DNA of 24,117 bases, from contig JBGUUQ010000133.1 in NCBI GenBank assembly GCA_045133615.1, positions 1 to 24,117 of the forward strand. The letters are read 5' to 3'. Under the pieces are notes generated by a model. It had not been told where the DNA came from, did not search any database, and saw nothing but the letters and a program-made list of their open reading frames with translations. Origin of the DNA: M3 sp045133615. Lineage in GTDB: Bacteria; Bacteroidota; Bacteroidia; Bacteroidales; Muribaculaceae. Below, piece after piece: positions 8,167 through 16,063 of the stretch. The position numbers were made by a program, and so were the translations under genes. Each line of letters starts with the position of its first letter. Positions within the stretch are counted from its first letter, which is position 1.

Positions 8167-9813
8167 ATGAAATCATTAAAAGAAAAATGTGAGGTCTCCA
8201 ACGCTTTGGAGCAGGATTTGTCGAAAATAAGCCCTTTTGAATTGAAAAACAGGCTAATCGACATGGCGAATGACAGCGTGAAAAATATGGCTCGCGTGAT
8301 GCTTAATGCCGGTAGAGGTAATCCGAACTGGATTGCCACTACTCCGCGAGAAGCCTTTTTTACTCTCGGTATGTTTGGCATGGAGGAGTGTCGACGCACT
8401 CTCGACCTTCCGGAAGGTTTTGCCGGGTTGCCTCAAAAAACGGGGATTGCTCAGCGGTTTGAAGATTTTCTACGTCGACATTCTGACGCTCCCGGAGCTC
8501 ATCTGTTGAAGGATGCTTATAATTATATGCTTATGGAGCATGCTGCCGATCCGGATGCTCTTGTGCATGAATGGGCTGAGGGGGTAATCGGTGACCAGTA
8601 TCCAACACCCGACCGAATATTGAAATATACTGAAATTGCGGTACGAGATTATTTGAATCATGAGTTGTGCGACAATCGTCCTCCCGAAGGTAATATGCAG
8701 TTGTTTGCCACTGAAGGCGGAACGGCGGCGATGTGTTATATATTCGACTCATTGATGCAGAATTATCTTCTTCATCATGGCGATAGCATTGCGCTTCTGG
8801 TGCCTGCCTTTACCCCATATATAGAAATTCCGGAACTTAAGCGATATGATTTCGATGTGCTTCATATCCATGCAAACCGTATGACTGACGACGGCTTGCA
8901 TCTATGGCAATATAATGATGCGGATATTGATAAATTGCGCGATACGAAATATAAAGCATTGTTTATTATCAATCCGAGCAATCCGCCGAGTTATGCTTTG
9001 GCTTCGGAAACTGTCAACAGAATAAAGGATATTGTAGATAACTACAACCCGAATCTGATGATTGTGACCGATGATGTCTATGCTACGTATATACCTCAAT
9101 TCCGCTCGGTATTGGCAGATCTCCCATACAATACTATCGGAGTCTACTCGTTTAGCAAATATTTCGGTGCAACGGGATGGAGAGCGGCAGTTATTGCTAT
9201 TTATGAAAATAATATATTTGATTCTCTCATTGCAAAATTGTCACCTAAACGCAAGCATGAACTTGCCACGCGTTATGGTAGTCTGACAATGCATCCCGAA
9301 TCGCTTAAGTTTATCGACCGTATGGTGGCTGACAGCCGTCAAGTGGCATTAAATCACACGGCGGGATTGAGCCTGCCTCAACAGACACAAATGACTTTGT
9401 TTGCATTGTTCAGCCTTGTTGATAAAGAGAATCGATACCGTGCCCGAATGCTTGAGATTATAGGCGACAGATTGAAGGCGTTGTGGGATAGCACCGGATT
9501 TACTCTTATCCACGACCCGCTTCGAGCCGGATATTACAGCGAGATAGATATGTTGGTATGGGCAAAGAAATATTATGGAGATGACTTCGTTGCCTATCTG
9601 AAAGCTAATTATAATCCGCTTGATGTAGTGTTCCGCTTGGCAAAAGAAACAAGCCTTGTGGTGCTAAACGGCGGTGGGTTCGACGGTCCGGAGTGGAGTG
9701 TGCGAGTTTCGCTTGCCAATCTTAATCAGGATGACTATGTGCGTATCGGTACTGATATTCGCAATATATTGACCGAATATGCCGATGCGTGGAAAGCCTC
9801 AATGTCGAAATAG
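8167..9813 (+). CDS. asdA: Aspartate 4-decarboxylase (PLP-dependent, aminotransferase fold)
   Basis: A 548-residue fold-type I PLP enzyme converting L-aspartate to L-alanine and CO2, with side aspartate aminotransferase activity in characterised members. The length is typical of this enzyme and exceeds ordinary aminotransferases by about 150 residues because of an N-terminal extension. PLP-site features are FATEGGTAAMCYIF for phosphate contact, FIINPSNPPS, VTDDVYATY with the pyridine-binding Asp, and SFSKYFGATGWR with Lys331 as the Schiff-base lysine (bases 9157-9159). Location is cytoplasmic. It follows the AspT-type exchanger, the same partnership known from Tetragenococcus. The reaction consumes a proton inside the cell, so the pair adds to membrane potential and acid tolerance. 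A strong terminator follows. The alternative symbol aspD is used for the same enzyme. Confidence 0.94.
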   Translation: MKSLKEKCEVSNALEQDLSKISPFELKNRLIDMANDSVKNMARVMLNAGRGNPNWIATTPREAFFTLGMFGMEECRRTLDLPEGFAGLPQKTGIAQRFEDFLRRHSDAPGAHLLKDAYNYMLMEHAADPDALVHEWAEGVIGDQYPTPDRILKYTEIAVRDYLNHELCDNRPPEGNMQLFATEGGTAAMCYIFDSLMQNYLLHHGDSIALLVPAFTPYIEIPELKRYDFDVLHIHANRMTDDGLHLWQYNDADIDKLRDTKYKALFIINPSNPPSYALASETVNRIKDIVDNYNPNLMIVTDDVYATYIPQFRSVLADLPYNTIGVYSFSKYFGATGWRAAVIAIYENNIFDSLIAKLSPKRKHELATRYGSLTMHPESLKFIDRMVADSRQVALNHTAGLSLPQQTQMTLFALFSLVDKENRYRARMLEIIGDRLKALWDSTGFTLIHDPLRAGYYSEIDMLVWAKKYYGDDFVAYLKANYNPLDVVFRLAKETSLVVLNGGGFDGPEWSVRVSLANLNQDDYVRIGTDIRNILTEYADAWKASMSK

Positions 9814-9837
9814 ATAAATCTCGTATTAAGAAAAATA

Positions 9838-9872
9838 CCCTCTTGATTCTTTAATCAGGAGGGCATTTTTTT
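9838..9872. terminator. Bidirectional terminator between convergent genes
   Basis: CCCTCTTGATT (9838-9848) pairs with AATCAGGAGGG (9853-9863) over 11 positions with one G-U pair and a CTTT loop. Seven T follow at 9866-9872 for the plus strand, and an A-rich stretch precedes the stem (9831-9837), giving a U-tract for the minus strand. It sits between the decarboxylase stop and the minus-strand gene ending at 9877. Confidence 0.85.
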
Positions 9873-9876
9873 GTTG

Positions 9877-11313
9877 TTATTTTACAGCCATCTTGATGGC
9901 TTGGGGGTAATTGCTTAATCTGACAATGTAGATTCCTTTGTTTAAACCGGACAAAGAAATGGAGTTTGCATCGGTCTTTGTCACAATATGTCGGCCGTGA
10001 ATATCATAGACATCTATATTGCAGAGAGATGTTGTAACGATTGAATTGCCGATGATTGAATATGTGTCTTCTGCAATGGTCGAAGGGCTTTCCAATACCG
10101 TGCTACCCGGTCCGATGATATTGTAGGCTGCCAAACCTATCCCGGCGGTGTAGATATATAAATCGGAGTTAGCCCCATTGTTGACCGATTGAGCCAAATT
10201 AAGGCGGATTCTGCGACTATTGGTTTTTCCAAAATTTGCAATATCCCACATGTCGACAATGTTTCCGGTAGCTCCGCTATCGTCATCCGCTGATGATATA
10301 TATTCCCATTTAGTCGGGTCCTGTTCTTTAACGTACAGTACTCTGTAATAATGAGGGTATGAGATTGAAATACCGTATTGCATATCGGGAGAATATACAA
10401 GCATATCGATGCCGCTGTGAGAAAAATAATATGTGCCGTTTCCTGATCCGGATTGGCTTAACGGGTAAGACGAATCATTACTGTAAGTGGTTACGAAAGT
10501 ATCACCGTCTTTCTTGTAATAAATAGGAGTTATTTCACTTTCATCTATGATAAAACCATCGTCTCCGTAAGGTGTAAGAGTGGTCTCGGCATCATATTGG
10601 CAAGAGTAGCCGCTAAAGTTATATGAGTTGAGCACAAACGAGTCATTGCTATATGCCCATTGATATATTTTGCTGCAAATGGTCGCCCAAATCGAAAAAT
10701 TACCATTAGATATATCTCCGGTTACAATCGGATAGCAAATAAAATTTTCATAGTTGGAAAATACGACACTCTTGGCTTCTGCACTGTATGACTTTGTTAC
10801 GGTGGCATTGGCAAGGTCGATGGTGTAGATTGTTATGGTTTTGTTGTCGGTAGAGCATGCACTTGTCATATACACAGTTCCTGCATCATCTTTCCGAAGA
10901 GTGATGAATCCGTAGGTCGGTTTTGCGTCCATTGCCGAAAAGTCGATTTCTATCGGTGACAATTGTTCTCCGGTTTTTGCATCAAAGCATTGAAATGTGC
11001 AGACATCTGAGGTGCTGTCGTATGAACCGTCGATATATATTGTCCCGTTATGGACCAATAATGTGGAGCTGCTTTTCATACATTCATAGCCGGAGCCTGA
11101 TGAGCTATCGGTTGCTTCCGTCCAATTTTCGAGGGAAAGAGAGCGGATCCATGTTGAGGAAATCCACATATAACTGTTGTCTCCGACTTCGACGGCAGTA
11201 TATTCCGTTAGATTTTCATCTTTTTGAATGTTGTAGTTATCTTCGGCGTTAATGCTGAATGCATTGAATATGACTGAAAGAGCCAAAATGGATTTGGCGA
11301 AAGTTGTATTCAT
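9877..11313 (-). CDS. Exported hypothetical protein with T9SS type A sorting tail
   Basis: A 478-residue secreted protein. The N-terminus MNTTFAKSILALSVIFNAFS, with a likely cleavage after INA, is a signal peptide. The last ~70 residues (from about NIDVYDIHGRHIV through GIYIVRL to a final VK) form the C-terminal sorting domain recognised by the type IX secretion system, so the product should cross the outer membrane to the surface or medium. The body is Ser/Thr/Tyr/Asn-rich with repeated beta-strand patterns such as NGTIYIDG and DDGFIIDES, suggesting a beta-propeller-like structure. No catalytic motif was recognised. It starts 33 bases after the NUC1 nuclease stop on the same strand with no promoter box visible between, so read-through is likely. 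Confidence 0.78.
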   Translation of the reverse strand: MNTTFAKSILALSVIFNAFSINAEDNYNIQKDENLTEYTAVEVGDNSYMWISSTWIRSLSLENWTEATDSSSGSGYECMKSSSTLLVHNGTIYIDGSYDSTSDVCTFQCFDAKTGEQLSPIEIDFSAMDAKPTYGFITLRKDDAGTVYMTSACSTDNKTITIYTIDLANATVTKSYSAEAKSVVFSNYENFICYPIVTGDISNGNFSIWATICSKIYQWAYSNDSFVLNSYNFSGYSCQYDAETTLTPYGDDGFIIDESEITPIYYKKDGDTFVTTYSNDSSYPLSQSGSGNGTYYFSHSGIDMLVYSPDMQYGISISYPHYYRVLYVKEQDPTKWEYISSADDDSGATGNIVDMWDIANFGKTNSRRIRLNLAQSVNNGANSDLYIYTAGIGLAAYNIIGPGSTVLESPSTIAEDTYSIIGNSIVTTSLCNIDVYDIHGRHIVTKTDANSISLSGLNKGIYIVRLSNYPQAIKMAVK

Positions 11314-11346
11314 AATGATAGATTTAAAATAGAGAATAAATGTGGT

Positions 11347-12228
11347 CTATTGTTTTGATTTTGGAATTGTGGAGAAACGGGTAAACGGGCATTGAGATTC
11401 GATGGCTTTTTCGATAGAGTCGGGCAGGGCTGCAAATAGGTCGTGCCCGGTGACAGCCTCGATGGAATCGATTGATACCGCTGAAGCTTGCATACCCCCC
11501 TTGAATGATGCGTTCGGCATTATGAAACCGACGGCATACGGCGGGTTGGCATACGGCGAGAGGATTGCTTTGAAAAAGCGTCGGGGAACGGAAACACGAG
11601 TGTCGCCGATGCGTTCGTGAATAGAATCGGAAAGAATCGGTCCGCAAACGATGATGATGGCGGAGTCGGCTTGTGCACGCTGACGGCATTTCTCTTCAAG
11701 ACGTTTCCATGCGCCGGTGTTGAGCGACTTCGCTTGAGGGCAGATGTTGGTAAGAAGAAATGATTGTTGCATCGCTTGCGCATCCCATTTCATGTCGCCG
11801 GCGGGGGCCATGTGTCCGCGGTCGTAGCCCGAATAGGAGTAGTCCCATGGGTCGGGACAACCATCGACGTCGGGGTCGGAAGTGAAATTGTTGGCACGCG
11901 GATGGTCTCCGGCTGTTTCTGTCGCAGTAAGTTCCCATGCCACCCAATTTGGGATATGGTGGCGGGAATTGAACGAGACGGTGAAGCCGAGATATGGAAT
12001 GATTTGTTCCGGAGTGACGGGAGCGGTTTTTACCGACATTAATTGTTCGGCAGCCGGAAGTCCGGAAGAATCGGAGAAAGTAGTTTCCGTGGATTTTGCA
12101 AGAAGGTGGCGAGCCGTGAGCCCGATGATTGCAACAATGAGAAGCAACCACGATGCCGCGGTAAAGGCCGTGCGAATCTTTAAGGGAGATTTCTTTTTCG
12201 CTGCTTTCCGGATTTTCTTTTTAGCCAT
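11347..12228 (-). CDS. Membrane-anchored DNA/RNA non-specific endonuclease (NUC1 family)
   Basis: A 293-residue beta-beta-alpha-metal nuclease. The signature DRGHMAPAGDM (from residue 136, His139 as general base) is followed by the metal-site Asn in LLTNICPQ and by LNTGAWKRLEE. A very basic N-terminus (residues 1-19) precedes one hydrophobic segment (about 24-43), so the enzyme is probably anchored in the inner membrane with the catalytic domain in the periplasm, rather than released. Such enzymes degrade DNA or RNA for nutrition or in defence. The promoter lies at 12245-12275. The exported T9SS-tailed gene follows immediately, making a two-gene transcript likely. Substrate preference is unknown. 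Confidence 0.88.
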   Translation of the reverse strand: MAKKKIRKAAKKKSPLKIRTAFTAASWLLLIVAIIGLTARHLLAKSTETTFSDSSGLPAAEQLMSVKTAPVTPEQIIPYLGFTVSFNSRHHIPNWVAWELTATETAGDHPRANNFTSDPDVDGCPDPWDYSYSGYDRGHMAPAGDMKWDAQAMQQSFLLTNICPQAKSLNTGAWKRLEEKCRQRAQADSAIIIVCGPILSDSIHERIGDTRVSVPRRFFKAILSPYANPPYAVGFIMPNASFKGGMQASAVSIDSIEAVTGHDLFAALPDSIEKAIESQCPFTRFSTIPKSKQ

Positions 12229-12244
12229 GAAATTTTTGTTTTAG

Positions 12245-12275
12245 CAAAGATATGACAACAGATGCGCGATACGAA
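12245..12275 (-). promoter_or_regulatory. Promoter of the NUC1 nuclease gene
   Basis: On the minus strand TTCG (12272-12275), a 19-base spacer and TATCTTTG (12245-12252) match the Bacteroidetes promoter with one mismatch in the upstream box. The -7 box is 16 bases before the ATG. Confidence 0.6.
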
Positions 12276-12286
12276 AGAAAAATCTT

Positions 12287-13390
12287 TTACACGTTGAAGC
12301 GGAAATGCATGATGTCGCCGTCTTGCACGATGTATTCTTTACCTTCTACGCTCATTTTACCTGCTTCTTTCACAGCGTTTTCGCTGCCGAGAGTCACAAA
12401 GTCGTCGTATTTGATTACCTCGGCGCGGATGAATCCTTTCTCGAAGTCGGTGTGAATGATTCCGGCGCATTGAGGCGCTTTTGAGCCGCGGAGGAATGTC
12501 CATGCTCTTACTTCATCTTCTCCGGCAGTGAAATAGGTCTGAAGATTGAGCAAAGCGTATGCAGCGCGAATCAAGCGAGACACTCCAGACTCTTCGAGTC
12601 CAATTTCGTTCAAAAATTCCTGTCGTTCTTCCCATGTGTCAAGTTCGGCAATCTCGCTTTCCGTTTGGGCTGCTACGATGAGGATTTGGGCATCTTCGTT
12701 TTTCACGGCTTCACGCACAGCTTCCACGTATTTATTTCCATTGACAGCTGATGCGTCGTCGACATTGCACACATACATCACCGGTTTGTTGGTCAATAGG
12801 AAAAGGTCGCGTGCAAACTTCTGTTCGTCTACCGTCTCAAATTTTACCGAGCGAGCCGGCAGGCCTTGATCGAGAGCCTCTTTATATTGACGAAGTACTT
12901 CGTATTGCATTTTTGCCAATTTGTCGCCACCGGTTTGTGCCTGTTTCTGCGTTTTTGCAATACGGCTTTCCACAGTCTCCAAGTCCTTCAGTTGAAGTTC
13001 GTAGTCGATGATTTCCTTGTCGCGTACCGGATCGACAGTACCGTCGACGTGAGTGATATTGTCGTCGTCGAAGCAGCGGAGCACGTGAAGTATCGCATCA
13101 GTCTCGCGGATATTTGCAAGGAACTTGTTTCCAAGACCTTCACCCTTAGAGGCGCCTTTCACAAGGCCGGCAATATCGACGATTTCCACCGTTGCGGGAA
13201 CTACGCTGCGCGGATTGCACATCTCAACGAGCTTGTTAAGACGATCGTCGGGTACGGTGATTACGCCCACATTCGGCTCAATAGTGCAAAACGGGAAGTT
13301 GGCAGATTGTGCCTTAGCATTTGACAGACAGTTGAAAAGAGTCGACTTGCCCACATTGGGAAGTCCTACGATACCACATTGAAGTGCCAT
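12287..13390 (-). CDS. ychF: Redox-regulated ATPase YchF (Obg-like ATPase)
   Basis: A 367-residue P-loop ATPase/GTPase of the TRAFAC class, the usual length for YchF/OLA1. The Walker A motif GLPNVGKST is at residues 9-17, the G3 region DIAGLVKGASKGEG starts at 72, and the NxxD-type base-recognition motif appears as CNVDD, the altered form linked to ATP over GTP preference. A coiled-coil insertion lies around residues 125-165, and the C-terminal TGS domain starts near FTAGEDEVRAWTF and ends in DGDIMHFRFNV. YchF associates with ribosomes and modulates translation and stress responses. It has its own promoter box at 13429-13436, just beyond the end of the radical SAM gene. Confidence 0.95.
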   Translation of the reverse strand: MALQCGIVGLPNVGKSTLFNCLSNAKAQSANFPFCTIEPNVGVITVPDDRLNKLVEMCNPRSVVPATVEIVDIAGLVKGASKGEGLGNKFLANIRETDAILHVLRCFDDDNITHVDGTVDPVRDKEIIDYELQLKDLETVESRIAKTQKQAQTGGDKLAKMQYEVLRQYKEALDQGLPARSVKFETVDEQKFARDLFLLTNKPVMYVCNVDDASAVNGNKYVEAVREAVKNEDAQILIVAAQTESEIAELDTWEERQEFLNEIGLEESGVSRLIRAAYALLNLQTYFTAGEDEVRAWTFLRGSKAPQCAGIIHTDFEKGFIRAEVIKYDDFVTLGSENAVKEAGKMSVEGKEYIVQDGDIMHFRFNV

Positions 13391-13428
13391 ATATAGTTAT
13401 GATTTTTTTAAATTTCGATTTTAGATTA

Positions 13429-13436
13429 CAAAGATA
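13429..13436 (-). promoter_or_regulatory. Promoter -7 box of ychF
   Basis: TATCTTTG on the minus strand, an exact TAnnTTTG box, 38 bases before the ychF ATG. No good TTTG partner is seen at the expected distance. Confidence 0.55.
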
Positions 13437-13451
13437 CGTATTTTTATCGGA

Positions 13452-14135
13452 CTATCCGACACCTAAATCGGTATTGTTAAGGAGTACTTCGATACGGTCG
13501 TCATCTTTGATGGTCGGATAAACTTCATTGACGAACCATCGGGTGAGGTCGTCGTCGCGCTTCACATCGGTCGTGTTGTTGCAAAACAGATTGACGCTCA
13601 TATATTCGAAATGACGGCGAGCCGTGGCAATGTCGGACAATATACGCTCTCGACTCTCCCCTTGAGTGCCGCAAAGCAGGCATACCCCCTGAAAATATCG
13701 CGCTACATCCTCGGCGGTGACATTTGCTGCCACTCCTTTGTGCCAACGGTTTCGCAGAGCGGGGTCGAAAGTCTCTATCCCGCAGCGAAATTTTACCTGA
13801 ACATTCGGAAACTGTGCCGCAAATTCCTCCAAACGAAGGCGATACATCCAATGCATTTCGACCCACAAAGTGTGAATCTTTTTTTCGACAATAATCTGCC
13901 GAATAAGAGATAATGTGGCGCTATCAAGCTCAAAAGCCGAACCGGAGTTAATCACATCGAGTGTCCCATATCGGCCGGTGACGTGTGCCAACGCTTCTCG
14001 ATTTACCGAATAGGGGTCGTGGCTCACATCCTCATGGTAGTCGCAAAACGTGCATTGCCGCCAACGACATCCCGTGCCTTGCAGCAGTATAAACTCACGC
14101 GGCATCTTCGTTTCTATCAGCGCATAGCGTTCCAT
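13452..14135 (-). CDS. Small radical SAM protein, candidate QueL-like queuine salvage enzyme
   Basis: A 227-residue protein with the radical SAM hallmarks. The N-terminal GTGCRWRQCTFCDY would bind the 4Fe-4S cluster through Cys23, Cys28 and Cys31, a CX4CX2C spacing rather than the classical CX3CX2C. VINSGSAFELD, then FRCGIETFD and GTQGESRERI, fit the later strands of the partial TIM barrel. There is no extra cluster domain. Its ATG overlaps the stop of the queuosine-precursor transporter by one base (TGATG), so the two proteins are translationally coupled. A radical SAM enzyme, QueL, cleaves queuine to preQ1 in gut bacteria such as Clostridioides difficile, which makes a salvage role attractive. 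That assignment rests on context and a general resemblance, not on a verified alignment. Confidence 0.75.
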   Translation of the reverse strand: MERYALIETKMPREFILLQGTGCRWRQCTFCDYHEDVSHDPYSVNREALAHVTGRYGTLDVINSGSAFELDSATLSLIRQIIVEKKIHTLWVEMHWMYRLRLEEFAAQFPNVQVKFRCGIETFDPALRNRWHKGVAANVTAEDVARYFQGVCLLCGTQGESRERILSDIATARRHFEYMSVNLFCNNTTDVKRDDDLTRWFVNEVYPTIKDDDRIEVLLNNTDLGVG

Positions 14136-14806
14136 CAGGCTTCCAATCCTTTACGTTTGAACCATGCGATTACGGCATAGGCGAGCGGAGTGCCCATAGT
14201 TGCCTCAATCACGAGTTTTGACACATACTGAAATGCCATCATCAACAATAAGTCGTGAGTGGAAACCGTTCCGGCAAAAGCAATCAATACAAATGGTAAG
14301 GTATCGAACACGTATCCCACCATCGAGCTGCCTATGGTGCGTACCCACAGCATCCGTCCTTGCATTTTGATTTTTATCCGTTCCATCACCCACGCATTCG
14401 ACAGTTCGCCAAACAGAAATCCCGCCAACGAACCAAGTACGATACGTGGCACGTAGGTAAATATATGGTTGTATGCTCCTGCCGTTTCCGCCAGATAGTC
14501 GGGTGATGGCATCCACACACCGATTTGTGTGCATGCAACGAGAATAATGTTGCACACGAATGTAATCCATATCACTCTCCTCGCCATTCTATAACCCCAT
14601 ATCTCGGTGAGCACATCGCCAAGCATGTAGGCAAACGGGAATGTAATCGTTCCGGCATCAAAATAGACTAAGCCAAAGAAGCTTACGACCTTGACCGCCA
14701 TTATATTCGACACTAAATAGAGGGTGACAAACAGCGCAGTGACCACCATCAGCGACTTGTGGCTGCGCTCTCGGTTTTTGAAAGGGTTTTCCGATACCTT
14801 GTCCAT
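14135..14806 (-). CDS. Queuosine precursor transporter (YhhQ/VUT family)
   Basis: A 223-residue inner-membrane protein with about six hydrophobic segments (near residues 19-41, 48-64, 77-98, 117-134, 156-180 and 188-212). The signature MLGDVLTEIWGYRMARRV after the second segment is typical of the YhhQ/QPTR family, which imports preQ0, preQ1 or queuine for tRNA queuosine. FLFGELSNAWVMERIK and IGSSMVGYVFDTLPF are further family blocks. It is the first gene of a two-gene unit with the radical SAM protein, and the overlapping stop/start implies stoichiometric expression. A promoter lies upstream at 14835-14863. Which precursor is carried cannot be told; pairing with a possible queuine-cleaving enzyme would favour queuine. 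Confidence 0.9.
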   Translation of the reverse strand: MDKVSENPFKNRERSHKSLMVVTALFVTLYLVSNIMAVKVVSFFGLVYFDAGTITFPFAYMLGDVLTEIWGYRMARRVIWITFVCNIILVACTQIGVWMPSPDYLAETAGAYNHIFTYVPRIVLGSLAGFLFGELSNAWVMERIKIKMQGRMLWVRTIGSSMVGYVFDTLPFVLIAFAGTVSTHDLLLMMAFQYVSKLVIEATMGTPLAYAVIAWFKRKGLEA

Positions 14807-14834
14807 AATGTAATGTTGTTTTTAAATTCGGCTG

Positions 14835-14863
14835 CAAAGTTACAAAATCCCGACGAAAACAAA
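14835..14863 (-). promoter_or_regulatory. Promoter of the queuosine transporter/radical SAM pair
   Basis: On the minus strand TTTG (14860-14863), a 17-base spacer and TAACTTTG (14835-14842) fit the Bacteroidetes pattern, with a spacer at the short end of the range. The -7 box is 28 bases before the transporter ATG. Confidence 0.6.
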
Positions 14864-14918
14864 AAGCGACCATGAGCGGAATCTCCTCTCGGTTGCGGAA
14901 TCGCAGATAATAAAGACA

Positions 14919-14947
14919 TTTCGATAGAAAAAATAATCGTATCTTTG
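14919..14947 (+). promoter_or_regulatory. Promoter of the acyltransferase gene, giving a near-leaderless mRNA
   Basis: TATCTTTG at 14940-14947 is an exact -7 box, with TTTC (14919-14922) 17 bases before it. The ATG at 14952 is only 4 bases after the box, so transcription would start at or within a few bases of the start codon. Confidence 0.55.
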
Positions 14948-14951
14948 CAAC

Positions 14952-16007
14952 ATGGAAAGAGATTCGAATTTTGAATTGCTTAGAATTGTTGCAATAGTAA
15001 TGATAGTGTTGCTACATTCCAATTATGAATCATTGGGTGGAGTCACGTTGACGAATATCGACTTAGATCCAATTGGATCATTTGGCAGAGCATTAGCGGA
15101 GCAGATGTGTTTAATCGGCGTAAATCTGTTTGTTCTTATTTCGGGAACATTCGGAATCAGCCCGAGTATCAAAGGGGGATTATCGATACTGTTTCAAGTA
15201 TTCTTTTTTCATGCATTGATAGTCCTGTTGTTTTTAGGGATAGGGGAACCTGTCTCACTGCGAACTATTGCTGTCGGTTTTTATTTCGGGTGCCCGTATT
15301 GGTTTATTACAGCATATTTGGTGCTATATGTGCTATCTCCGGTGCTCGAATCTTTTATGCTTAATGTTGACCAACGAGAGCATTTGTCGGTATTGGTTGC
15401 TTTCTTTATGTTTGAGTTTGCTTATGGATGGTTGACTGATGCTGCGGCTTTTGTTAATGGGTATTCGCCAATTTCATTTGTCGGATTGTATATGTTGGCG
15501 CGGTATATACAACGATATTCGATAAAATTGCTGGAATTGAGCATTTGGACGGATCTGTCGCTTTATCTTCTTTGTTCGGTAATCCCCGTTGCATTGTATT
15601 TTTTGACCGGACAGCAACTCAATATGCTGGCATATTCTTCTCCATTTGTAATCGCCGCTTCGGTGTTTTTCTATTTGGCATTTAATAGAATGAATTTCAC
15701 AAGTAAAACCGTGAACGTTTTGGCTTGCTCAACATTGTCGATCTACTTAGTTCATATGCATCCATTATTGCAGCCGTATTTTTTGGATTTTATGCGTAAG
15801 GCTTATAATATGTTAGGTGGGTATTGGTATATGTTGGTTGTCTTTAATGTTGTTGCATATATGGGGATTGCGTGCATCCTGTTGGATAAACTAAGAATCC
15901 TTTTGTGGAAATTCTTGTGCAAAACTGTCGTTGATAAGTCGATTGGCAGATGGAACCGCTTAGTGAATAAAGTCTATTCTCGTATAGAAATCGGAGACGA
16001 ATTTTAA
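14952..16007 (+). CDS. Acyltransferase 3 family membrane protein
   Basis: A 351-residue integral membrane protein with about ten hydrophobic segments, matching the acyltransferase-3 (OafA/WecH) family that O-acylates surface sugars and lipids. The N-terminal SNFELLRIVAIVMIVLLHSN holds the family's conserved Arg and the catalytic-type His in the first helix. GVNLFVLISGTFG, PYWFITAYLVLYVLSP and the late SIYLVHMHPLL are further family blocks. The conserved N-terminus means translation must start at 14952, not at the internal ATG at 15000. It stands alone: the neighbours on both sides are on the other strand and unrelated to surface polysaccharide. Acceptor and acyl group are unknown. It ends shortly before a hairpin at 16017-16049. 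Confidence 0.88.
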   Translation: MERDSNFELLRIVAIVMIVLLHSNYESLGGVTLTNIDLDPIGSFGRALAEQMCLIGVNLFVLISGTFGISPSIKGGLSILFQVFFFHALIVLLFLGIGEPVSLRTIAVGFYFGCPYWFITAYLVLYVLSPVLESFMLNVDQREHLSVLVAFFMFEFAYGWLTDAAAFVNGYSPISFVGLYMLARYIQRYSIKLLELSIWTDLSLYLLCSVIPVALYFLTGQQLNMLAYSSPFVIAASVFFYLAFNRMNFTSKTVNVLACSTLSIYLVHMHPLLQPYFLDFMRKAYNMLGGYWYMLVVFNVVAYMGIACILLDKLRILLWKFLCKTVVDKSIGRWNRLVNKVYSRIEIGDEF

Positions 16008-16016
16008 GATAAAAGC

Positions 16017-16049
16017 GAAAGGACGCTGAGGTTTGCTCTGCGTCCTTTC
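16017..16049. terminator. Hairpin between convergent genes, probable terminator
   Basis: GAAAGGACGC (16017-16026) and GCGTCCTTTC (16040-16049) form a perfect 10-bp stem with a 13-base loop. On the minus strand it is followed by GCTTTTATC, so it best serves the minus-strand gene ending at 16064. For the plus strand the T-tract is poor. Confidence 0.6.
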
Positions 16050-16063
16050 TGCTTATATGGTGC

